Of a stretch of DNA of 11,525 nt, positions 6,292 to 11,525 are shown in pieces. The DNA comes from Oscillospiraceae bacterium (GTDB lineage Bacteria > Bacillota > Clostridia > Oscillospirales > Acutalibacteraceae). The notes under the pieces are model-generated. The model had not been told where the DNA came from and made no database searches. It saw nothing but the letters and a program-made list of their open reading frames with translations. The stretch is from assembly GCA_009779455.1 (NCBI GenBank), contig WREG01000040.1, positions 1-11,525 of the forward strand, given 5' to 3'. Every line of letters starts with the position of its first letter. Positions within the stretch are counted from its first letter, which is position 1. The translations under genes were made by a program, and so were the position numbers.

Positions 6292-6651
6292 GCGTTTGAC
6301 GGACGCGCCGAAGGGCAGTAGCGCCAATTTTGCGATTTTAAAATATTGCAGGCCGAAGGGTATGCCTATAATTGTAACGCAGCATACAAGGCCGATGCAA
6401 AGAGCCGTTGCCGCAAGTTCTATCCCGCCGAATATTATCCACAAAATATTCAAAAGCAGGCTGCCCGCCCCGCCGCCGTATATAATTTCCTTTCCGAAGG
6501 GGAAAAGCGAGATTTTCGCCATTTTGAAGCACTGGACACCGACGGGGATACCCGCGATAGTGACGCACCACAAAAGCCCCACTATGAGCCAGAACAAAAA
6601 CATAATAAACCCGCCGAAAATGACCCAGATTATGTTGCCGATAAATTTCAT
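6289..6651 (-). CDS. YccF-domain inner membrane protein with two YccF repeats
   Basis: A 120-residue membrane protein with two copies of the YccF domain, a family of inner-membrane proteins of unknown function present in E. coli and many Firmicutes. Copy 1 (about residues 4-54) has GNIIWVIFGG, then CVTIAGIPVGVQCFKMAKISLFPFG. Copy 2 (about 66-117) has LNILWIIFGG, then CVTIIGIPFGLQYFKIAKLALLPFG. Each copy carries a long hydrophobic hairpin followed by the conserved IGIP-type turn and the K-(I/L)-(S/A)-L-x-PFG end. The ATG at 6649-6651 has AAGGGGG seven bases upstream on the minus strand. It is the first gene of a two-gene unit with the AT-rich membrane protein and lies beyond a large palindrome at the end of nth. 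No promoter was evident in that 58-base gap, so it may depend on transcription from nth or on a promoter inside nth. Confidence 0.9.
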   Translation of the reverse strand: MKFIGNIIWVIFGGFIMFLFWLIVGLLWCVTIAGIPVGVQCFKMAKISLFPFGKEIIYGGGAGSLLLNILWIIFGGIELAATALCIGLVCCVTIIGIPFGLQYFKIAKLALLPFGASVKR

Positions 6652-6667
6652 AAATATGCCCCCTTTT

Positions 6668-6719
6668 TAATTCATGATTCACAACGTCTCGTGCGCGAGA
6701 CGTTGTGAATTATGAATTA
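6668..6719. repeat. 24-bp inverted repeat at the nth / yccF junction
   Basis: Arms 6668-6691 and 6696-6719 are reverse complements with a single mismatch (23 of 24 positions); the innermost 15 bp are perfect and the loop is TGCG. The core is ACAACGTCTCG with its complement; the outer part of each arm is made of AATTCAT-type heptamer sequence. The nth stop codon (6710-6712) lies in one arm. Neither side carries a proper T-tract, so this is not a standard intrinsic terminator, although such a stem in RNA could still affect transcript ends or stability. Confidence 0.85.
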
Positions 6720-6726
6720 TGAATTT
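6706..6726. repeat. Heptamer array (TGAATTA) at the 3' end of nth
   Basis: Three 7-bp units in a row: TGAATTA (6706-6712), TGAATTA (6713-6719), TGAATTT (6720-6726). On the minus strand they encode the last residues of endonuclease III (KIHNS) and its TAA stop. The first two units are also part of the right arm of the large inverted repeat. Confidence 0.75.
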
Positions 6727-7345
6727 TGCTGTCGCAAACTTCATATAACACGCAGCCCCCGCACCTCGGTTTTTGCGCCTTGCACACTTCCCTGCCGTGC
6801 CAAACCACCCTGTGGCAGAAATCGCCGCTTTCTTCCGGCGGGAGCAGTTTTTTCATCGCCAGCTCGACTTTATGCGGGTCTTTTGTGGCGCAAAAACCCA
6901 GGCGGTTCATTATCCTGATAAAATGTGTGTCGGCCACCACGGCGGGCTTGCCGAAAACGTCGCCCAAAATAAGGTTCGCGCTTTTTCTGCCAACTCCCGG
7001 GAGCGTAAGTAGCTCTTCCATTGTATCGGGTATTTTCCCGCCGAAACCGTGCTTTAATTTTTCCGCCATCCCCTTGATATCCTTGGCTTTTTGACGGTAT
7101 ACGCCGCAGGAATGTATTATCTCTTCAATTTCGCAAACGTCCGCCGATATGTAGTCGTCAAGGGTCTTAAACCGTTCGAAAATCACGGGCGTTACCATAT
7201 TCACCCGTTTGTCCGTGCATTGGGCGGACAGCCTGACCGCTACCAGCAGCTCGAAAGGGTTTTCCGTTTCAAGGGCGCACACAGCGTCGGGGTATTCTTT
7301 TTTTAAGGCTTCTATGCAAAACAACCCGCGTTCTTTTTTTGTCAT
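6710..7345 (-). CDS. nth: Endonuclease III (DNA glycosylase/AP lyase)
   Basis: Bifunctional base-excision repair enzyme that removes oxidised pyrimidines and cleaves abasic sites. Length is 211 residues, as usual. The helix-hairpin-helix segment reads LPGVGRKSANLIL and contains catalytic K121. The catalytic aspartate is D139 in VADTHFIRI, matching K120 and D138 of E. coli Nth. The [4Fe-4S] cluster ligands are complete: C188-x6-C195-x2-C198-x5-C204. LSAQCTDKRVN is the expected N-domain motif. The ATG is only three bases after the stop of the upstream lipoprotein-like gene. The nearest Shine-Dalgarno-like AGGAAG is 18 bases away inside that gene, so translational coupling is likely. The final residues KIHNS and the stop come from the heptamer array, so the natural C-terminus appears to have been replaced or extended by repeat sequence without harm to the iron-sulfur domain. 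Confidence 0.97.
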   Translation of the reverse strand: MTKKERGLFCIEALKKEYPDAVCALETENPFELLVAVRLSAQCTDKRVNMVTPVIFERFKTLDDYISADVCEIEEIIHSCGVYRQKAKDIKGMAEKLKHGFGGKIPDTMEELLTLPGVGRKSANLILGDVFGKPAVVADTHFIRIMNRLGFCATKDPHKVELAMKKLLPPEESGDFCHRVVWHGREVCKAQKPRCGGCVLYEVCDSKIHNS

Positions 7346-7348
7346 TTT

Positions 7349-8023
7349 TTAATCATTCAATTCTTCCTGAAATATTGGTATGATATACCTTTTTATTGCC
7401 AGTACGCTTGAAGTGTTTTCCACGCTGTTAATATTAAACCTGTCTTCGGTTTTTGAGGCCGCGATGCTTATAACTTGCCCGTCCATATCCAAAAGATATG
7501 CTTTTACAAATGTTTCGGCGGTTTTTACAAGCTCTCTTTCTTCATTTACCGTCCCGTTAAATTGAAGCACATAAACTTTATCGTCTCCTTCCAGCGGGAC
7601 AATTACCGCCAAATTTTGAGGATCCGCGTCGTATCCCTCAAGCACCGAGGCTATATATTTATTGTTCGGGTCTTTGGTAAACTCGTATTTATCTTTGCGT
7701 ATAACCGTACCTTCCGGCAACGGGCCGGAGCTGTCAGCGGTTTCGCTTTCACCGGCAGTTTCGCCCGCAGCGCTTTCAGACGTTGCATCTCCGCTTGTTG
7801 ATTCGCTTTCAGGCGTCGTCCCCGGTTCCGTTTCGGGGGCGGCCGTTTTTTTAAGCCACCAAAACAAATCATTGTCCTCCGCCCCCGTCGGCGCGGCGGC
7901 GCTTTGTTTCGTCGCCGTATATCCGGTGTCAACATTTATCGTGGGATTGGAAGCCCTCCCGGTACAGGACCAGAAAGCCGATATAAAAAATATTAGAATA
8001 AATAAAACCGATAACTTTTTCAA
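7349..8023 (-). CDS. Secreted or lipoprotein-like protein with acidic linker, unknown function
   Basis: A 224-residue exported protein. The N-terminus (KKLSVLFILIFFISAFWSC) is a signal peptide ending at Cys20. The lipobox FWSC is not canonical, so lipidation is uncertain. Residues 58-100 form a low-complexity linker rich in Glu, Ser, Thr and Ala, a typical spacer for surface proteins. A compact C-terminal region of about 120 residues follows, with alternating beta-like segments (LAVIVPL, KVYVLQF, QVISIAA) and a Lys/Glu-rich helix. I do not recognise this domain. The start is TTG (8021-8023), forced by an in-frame TGA nine bases upstream and supported by GGTGA five bases away. The gene has its own promoter and is directly followed by nth with a three-base gap, an odd pairing of a cell-surface protein with a DNA repair enzyme. 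Confidence 0.85.
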   Translation of the reverse strand: MKKLSVLFILIFFISAFWSCTGRASNPTINVDTGYTATKQSAAAPTGAEDNDLFWWLKKTAAPETEPGTTPESESTSGDATSESAAGETAGESETADSSGPLPEGTVIRKDKYEFTKDPNNKYIASVLEGYDADPQNLAVIVPLEGDDKVYVLQFNGTVNEERELVKTAETFVKAYLLDMDGQVISIAASKTEDRFNINSVENTSSVLAIKRYIIPIFQEELND

Positions 8024-8040
8024 AACTCTTCACCATACTA

Positions 8041-8069
8041 ATAATATCACAAACGGAAGGTAAAATCAA
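8041..8069 (-). promoter_or_regulatory. Sigma-A-type promoter for the lipoprotein-like gene and nth
   Basis: On the minus strand TTGATT (complement of 8064-8069) and TATTAT (complement of 8041-8046) are separated by exactly 17 bases, with a TG one base before the -10 (extended -10). It lies 17 bases upstream of the TTG start codon. It is probably the main promoter for the two-gene unit ending with nth and perhaps reads through to the yccF-like gene. Confidence 0.65.
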
Positions 8070-8083
8070 TGGTTAAAAATACA

Positions 8084-8111
8084 TAATTCCTAACTCCTAA
8101 TCCCTAAACCC
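8084..8111. repeat. Heptamer array (TAACTCC-type) at the end of the COG2509 gene
   Basis: Four 7-bp units in a row, each beginning TAA: TAATTCC (8084-8090), TAACTCC (8091-8097), TAATCCC (8098-8104), TAAACCC (8105-8111). On the minus strand the inner units encode the last residues GFRD and the TAG stop of the FAD protein; the outer ones lie in the spacer just upstream of the next promoter. Confidence 0.75.
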
Positions 8112-9707
8112 CGCATCCTCCAAAACCACCTCCGCAACCTTTATCCCGTCCACGGCGGCGGAAACTATGCCGCCCGCGTAGCCCGCGCCTTCGCCGCAGG
8201 GATACAGCCCCAGTATGCTGCTCCCGAAAAATTCGTCGCGCAATATCCTCAAGGGGGACGAGCTGCGCGTTTCGGGGGCGGAGAGGACTGCGTCGGGCAG
8301 GGCGAAACCCGGCAGTTTTTTGTCGAAAGCCGCTATGCCCCCGAAAATTGTGTTTGTGACGTATTCGGGCAGGATTTTACGCAAATTTGACGGGGCGACG
8401 CCCGTCGGGCAGGTCGGTTTGACGCTTCCGAACTTTGCGGTGGCCTTTCCCGCTATAAAATCGCACAGAAGCTGGCCCGGAACGGCGTAACCGCCGCCGC
8501 CCGCCGCAAAAGCCGCCTTTTCAAGGCTTTTTTGGAATTCGACCCCGGCGAAAAGGCCTCCGCCATCGAAAAAATCAGGCTCAATCCCCGCCAATACGGC
8601 GCTGTTGGCGTTTTCGCCGTCCCTTGCGTAAACACTCATGCCGTTGACGACAACGCCGCTTTCTTCCGAAGCGGCGTTCACCACTATGCCGCCCGGGCAC
8701 ATACAGAACGTGTAAGCCCCGCGGCCGTGGACGGGATGGTTTGACAGCTTGTATTCCGCCGCGCCCAGGTAAGCATTATTATACTCTTTGCCGTATTGGG
8801 CTTTATTTATAAGCTCCTGCGGATGCTCTATCCTCACGCCCACGGAAAAAGCCTTTTGCTCCATTTTCACGCCGCGCTTGTAAAGGGTTTCAACCGTGTC
8901 CCGCGCCGAATGGCCCGTTGCCAGAATAAGGCAGTCGGTTTCTGAATCATATTTTTCGCCTGTTTTAGTATTTACCGCTGAAACGCCGTGAATTGCGCCG
9001 TTCGCGGCATATATATCATCTATTTTAATGTTAAATTTTACTTCGCCGCCCCTGCGGATTATTTCGTTTCGCATATTTTTAACAACTTTCGGCAGCCTGT
9101 CCGTGCCGATATGGGGCTTTGCCGAATATTTTATCTCCGGGGGCGCGCCGAATTCGCAAAGACGGTTCAGGACCTCCCGCACCCGCGGGTCTTTTATGCC
9201 CGTGGTCAGCTTCCCGTCGGAAAAAGCCCCAGCCCCGCCCTCGCCGAACTGGATGTTGGATTCGGTGTTCAGGATTTTTGACCGCCAAAATTCGTCAACA
9301 TCGGCGGCTCTCGCGTCAACGTCCTCCCCCCGCTCGAAAATCAGGGGTTTGTACCCCGCTTCCGCCAGCAGGAGCGCGGCGAACATCCCCGCGGGGCCGA
9401 AGCCGGCGATTATCGGGCGGAAAACGGAATTTCTTTTAGGATAAGGCGGCGCGTAAACGTATTTTTCCACAACAGAAACTTTGCCGCCCGCATTCCGTAA
9501 AATTATCGCTTCTTCACCCGAACAGACGGAAACGTCAACAGTATATTTCATTCGTATTCGGTTTTTATGCCTGCTGTCTATGGATTCACGGGCAAGTTCA
9601 AAGTTTTCGAAATCAGCGGGGCTGACATCAATAATTTTAGCCGCCGCTTTTTTTATTTCGTCAATATCCGCGCCGACCGGCAGTTCCAATTCTTGAATTC
9701 TTATCAT
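8097..9707 (-). CDS. COG2509-type FAD-dependent oxidoreductase
   Basis: A 536-residue flavoprotein of the uncharacterised NAD(P)/FAD-dependent oxidoreductase group COG2509. A small N-terminal domain (about 1-90, with VSPADFENFELARESIDSR) precedes the dinucleotide-binding fold, whose GFGPAG motif is at 102-107 and is followed by acidic E124 in FERG. Further family-like blocks are SNIQFGEGGAGAFSDGKLTT, PHIGTDRLPKVVKNMRNEI, ILATGHSARDT, FCMCPGGIVVNAASE, TCPTGVAPSNLRKILPE and the C-terminal CGEGAGYAGGIVSAAVDGI, which closes the FAD site. The ATG (9705-9707) has only a weak GAG six bases upstream, supplied by a heptamer array. The gene begins seven bases after the stop of the BaiN-like flavoprotein gene, so the two form an operon. 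The substrate is unknown. The last residues (GFRD) and stop fall in another heptamer array. Confidence 0.93.
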   Translation of the reverse strand: MIRIQELELPVGADIDEIKKAAAKIIDVSPADFENFELARESIDSRHKNRIRMKYTVDVSVCSGEEAIILRNAGGKVSVVEKYVYAPPYPKRNSVFRPIIAGFGPAGMFAALLLAEAGYKPLIFERGEDVDARAADVDEFWRSKILNTESNIQFGEGGAGAFSDGKLTTGIKDPRVREVLNRLCEFGAPPEIKYSAKPHIGTDRLPKVVKNMRNEIIRRGGEVKFNIKIDDIYAANGAIHGVSAVNTKTGEKYDSETDCLILATGHSARDTVETLYKRGVKMEQKAFSVGVRIEHPQELINKAQYGKEYNNAYLGAAEYKLSNHPVHGRGAYTFCMCPGGIVVNAASEESGVVVNGMSVYARDGENANSAVLAGIEPDFFDGGGLFAGVEFQKSLEKAAFAAGGGGYAVPGQLLCDFIAGKATAKFGSVKPTCPTGVAPSNLRKILPEYVTNTIFGGIAAFDKKLPGFALPDAVLSAPETRSSSPLRILRDEFFGSSILGLYPCGEGAGYAGGIVSAAVDGIKVAEVVLEDAGFRD

Positions 9708-9709
9708 TT

Positions 9710-9730
9710 AATTCTCAATTCTCAATTGCA
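9710..9730. repeat. Heptamer array (AATTCTC) between the two flavoprotein genes
   Basis: Two exact units AATTCTC (9710-9716, 9717-9723) and a third diverged AATTGCA (9724-9730). On the minus strand they encode the last residues AIEN and the TGA stop of the BaiN-like gene, and provide the weak GAG ribosome binding site of the next gene. Confidence 0.7.
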
Positions 9731-10977
9731 GAATGTCCCGCAAGCCGCCCCGAACTCCACGCCCACTGCAAATTGTACCCCCCGCAGGCTCCGTCCACAT
9801 TCAGCGCCTCGCCACAGGCGTAAAGCTTTTTAACCTTACTATGTTCGAGGGTCGCGGGAGAAAATTCTTTTGTATCCAGACCGCCCGCCGTCACCTGCGC
9901 GGCGTCGAATCCGCCCGTTTTTTTGATTTCGTACCGGCTGCTTTTTAAATTTTCGCACAAAGCTTTTAAATCATACCGTGTTGTTGATTTTAAAGGTTTA
10001 CAAGGGTTTATGCCGCAGCTTTTCACACCCTCTATACATAGCGCTTTCGGTATGATCCCCGTTAAAATTTCCGATAAGGGAAGATCAGGATACCGTTCTT
10101 TTTTTTGTTGCAATATTTCATAAAGCTCATCGTGTGTAAAGCAAGGTATCTTGTCGATGATTAAGGATATCCCGTCTGCCGCGTTGCCGCAAAAGCGTTC
10201 CGAAACGGTTCTTGAAGCGTCCATTGCGGGGATGCCCGATATGCCGTTTTCGTTATATTGGATTTCACCCGCTGTTTCCTTTAAAATTTTGCCGCCTGAA
10301 ATTATTTTCACAGCGCCGTTGGCGCGTATCCCCTTCAATGAGCGCGGAAAATCTTTTAGCACGAGAGACGTGAGCGCCGGGAATACGGGCGTGACCGCGA
10401 TTCCCAGGCTTTTCGCAAGCTCAAAACCCGAACCGTCCGACCCAAGTGCTTTCGCGGCTTTCCCGCCTGACGCGAGGATCACGGAATCCGCTTCATATTC
10501 CTCATTTAACAAAAATGCGCCGCCGTTTTTTACAATTGACTGTATTTTTATCCCCGTCAAAACATTTATGCCGAGCTTTTCGGCCTCAAAACGCAAAATG
10601 TCGGACACATCCCTAGCCTGCGAGCTTAACGGGTAGAGCCTGCCCTCTTTTTCCCTTGTGTACAGCCCCATTGATTTGAAAAATTCAAGGTTGCTTTCAA
10701 GGCCATAGGCCGAAAATACCCCGGCCGCGAAATCCCTGTCGCCGAAATAATTGCATATCCCGTCGTTTTTATTGCCGAGGTTGCATTTGCCGTTCCCCGT
10801 GGCGCTTAATTTTTTGCAGGCCCTAGGAAGGCTTTCATAAACGGTTATATCCGTAAGCTTTGCGTTTATATGCCGCCTCGTTATCGAGGCGCTGCGCCCT
10901 GCTTCTATCGCGGCGGCAAAACCCGACGCCCCGCCGCCGACTATCGCCATGCTATGATTTTTATCTGTCATATTCAT
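9715..10977 (-). CDS. HI0933/BaiN-family flavoprotein (NAD(P)/FAD-dependent oxidoreductase)
   Basis: A 420-residue flavoprotein of the HI0933-like family, which includes BaiN, a bile-acid-related reductase of Clostridium scindens; most members have no known substrate. The FAD-binding motif GGGASG is at residues 14-19. The family-specific CKKLSATGNGKCNLGN follows, then VILASGGKAAKALGSDGSGFELAKSLG, the FPALTSLVLKD segment and GISGIPAMDASR. The C-terminal FAD loop GEALNVDGACGGYNLQWAWSSGRLAG closes the fold. Between the first strand and helix there is a short extra basic stretch (SASITRRHINAKLTD) before VYES, which may be a small insertion. The ATG at 10975-10977 has no clear Shine-Dalgarno sequence; Met3 is an alternative start. 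It is downstream of the XRE regulator across a GC-rich palindromic spacer and seven bases before the second flavoprotein. A bile-acid role should not be assumed. Confidence 0.93.
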   Translation of the reverse strand: MNMTDKNHSMAIVGGGASGFAAAIEAGRSASITRRHINAKLTDITVYESLPRACKKLSATGNGKCNLGNKNDGICNYFGDRDFAAGVFSAYGLESNLEFFKSMGLYTREKEGRLYPLSSQARDVSDILRFEAEKLGINVLTGIKIQSIVKNGGAFLLNEEYEADSVILASGGKAAKALGSDGSGFELAKSLGIAVTPVFPALTSLVLKDFPRSLKGIRANGAVKIISGGKILKETAGEIQYNENGISGIPAMDASRTVSERFCGNAADGISLIIDKIPCFTHDELYEILQQKKERYPDLPLSEILTGIIPKALCIEGVKSCGINPCKPLKSTTRYDLKALCENLKSSRYEIKKTGGFDAAQVTAGGLDTKEFSPATLEHSKVKKLYACGEALNVDGACGGYNLQWAWSSGRLAGHSAIEN

Positions 10978-10988
10978 CTTGAATTATA

Positions 10989-11039
10989 GGGGAGGACGCA
11001 AAGCCCTCCCCCACGGTTCCGGCCAATGGCCTCCGGCCA
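10989..11039. repeat. GC-rich hairpin spacer between the XRE gene and the BaiN-like gene
   Basis: Two neighbouring stems lie in the 69-base gap: GGGGAGG (10989-10995) pairs with 11005-11011 across a 9-base loop, and TGGCC (11027-11031) pairs with GGCCA (11035-11039) across TCC. This follows the XRE stop on the minus strand and could attenuate transcription into the flavoprotein gene, but no T-tract follows. Its GC-rich make-up contrasts with the AT-rich heptamer junctions elsewhere. Confidence 0.5.
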
Positions 11040-11046
11040 CCGGTTT

Positions 11047-11424
11047 CTAATCTTTTTCCTGCGCCGCGAGCTTTCTTAATATTTTTACCGCCGCTTTTTT
11101 ATCACGGATAAGCCTAAATGAAATAAGAAATTCTTTTTCTTCTTTAGTAAGGTTAGACATAGAAGCGTCGTAAATCAAATTTTCGGCGTTATAGCTGCCC
11201 GTAGAGTCCGCAAAAACAGGCTCCGGGAAAGCCGTGTTGCCGAACAGGTAATCTATGCTCACATTGTATATGCGTGAAATTTTTGATAAAACCGCGACGG
11301 TCGGCAATGAATCGCCGGTTTCGTATCGCGTATATGTAGAGCGCTCAATTGATATCGCTTCGGCCACCTGTTTTTGAGTAAGACGGTTCAGCTGTCTGAT
11401 TTTTCTCAAATTTTCAGCAAGCAT
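11047..11424 (-). CDS. XRE-family HTH transcriptional regulator
   Basis: A small DNA-binding regulator of 125 residues. Residues 4-62 form a classic Cro/CI-type helix-turn-helix: LRKIRQLNRLTQKQVAEAI, then SIERSTYTRYETGDSLPTVAVLSKISRIYNVSIDYLFG. The remaining ~60 residues (from NTAFPE) include an acidic linker and two helices (LTKEEKEFLISFRLI and KKAAVKILRKLAAQ), perhaps for dimerisation. The ATG at 11422-11424 has AAAGGA ten bases upstream on the minus strand. It lies 27 bases after the end of another HTH gene, so the two regulators are probably in one transcript. It precedes the flavoprotein pair; regulation of those genes is possible but not shown by the sequence. Confidence 0.93.
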   Translation of the reverse strand: MLAENLRKIRQLNRLTQKQVAEAISIERSTYTRYETGDSLPTVAVLSKISRIYNVSIDYLFGNTAFPEPVFADSTGSYNAENLIYDASMSNLTKEEKEFLISFRLIRDKKAAVKILRKLAAQEKD

Positions 11425-11451
11425 TGTGACGCATTCCTTTCTTTGCCGGGC

Positions 11452-11525
11452 TTATTTTTCCAAACCTAAAAGCCAATTAACGGTAACGCCCAATACATCC
11501 GCGATCGCCACAAGTTCGTAATCAA
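11452..11525 (-). CDS. C-terminal end of a second XRE-type HTH protein (cut by window edge)
   Basis: The last 23 codons of a minus-strand gene enter from the right edge and end with TAA at 11452-11454. They read DYELVAIADVLGVTVNWLLG followed by LEK. This matches the end of an XRE helix-turn-helix domain (…A..LGV.V..LLG), and closely parallels the IYNVSIDYLFG segment of the neighbouring regulator. The protein ends right after the HTH domain, so it is probably a short HTH-only regulator. Its N-terminus is outside the window. The next gene begins 27 bases further along, giving a tandem pair of regulators. Confidence 0.75.
   Translation of the reverse strand, partial: DYELVAIADVLGVTVNWLLGLEK

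Noticed and set aside
10983..10988. TATAAT on the minus strand as the promoter of the BaiN-like gene
   Set aside because: It lies only a few bases from the ATG, and no -35 element is found 16-18 bases upstream, where GGGGAG of the hairpin lies.

Overview
The window looks like a chromosomal piece from a spore-forming Firmicute of the class Clostridia, probably a gut-type Oscillospiraceae/Lachnospiraceae relative. The reasons are two sporulation genes (gpr and spoIIP), Shine-Dalgarno-led genes with some TTG starts, an Rpn-type PD-(D/E)XK gene of a kind common in gut Clostridia, and moderately GC-rich genes set between AT-rich spacers. No rRNA, tRNA, CRISPR array, phage gene or complete insertion sequence was seen. 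The assignment is inferred from gene content only.

Left part (1-5805). The window opens inside gpr (spore protease, + strand). It converges on an Rpn-family nuclease gene (- strand) across a hairpin-bearing spacer. A 250-bp divergent intergenic region carries a good promoter for the rpn gene and, facing the other way, an 11-bp-spaced direct repeat plus a -10 box ahead of an OmpR-type response regulator. The regulator overlaps its histidine kinase by ATGA. The kinase is followed by spoIIP and a putative small membrane protein. gpr and spoIIP are neighbours in many spore formers; here the rpn gene and the two-component system lie between them.

Right part (5760-11525, all - strand, read right to left). 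The end of one XRE-type regulator runs off the window edge. It is followed by a complete XRE regulator, a BaiN/HI0933-type flavoprotein, a COG2509-type FAD protein, a promoter, a secreted or lipoprotein-like protein coupled to nth (endonuclease III), a large palindrome, a double YccF-domain membrane protein, and an AT-rich five-helix membrane protein. The last of these converges on and overlaps the small gene after spoIIP.

The most unusual pattern is not a gene. Five gene junctions (4404-4438, 5581-5608, 6706-6726, 8084-8111, 9710-9730) carry short tandem arrays with a strict 7-bp period but different, related words (ATGCATA, TTGAGAG, TGAATTA, TAACTCC, AATTCTC). Three genes have their stop codon and last residues inside an array, one putative start codon lies in an array, and spoIIP has an array in place of a visible ribosome binding site. 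One array also forms an arm of a 24-bp inverted repeat. I found no clear new multi-gene system. The gene content is mostly housekeeping, sporulation and signalling; the unexplained material is the heptamer arrays, the kinase's sensor domain and a few hypothetical proteins.
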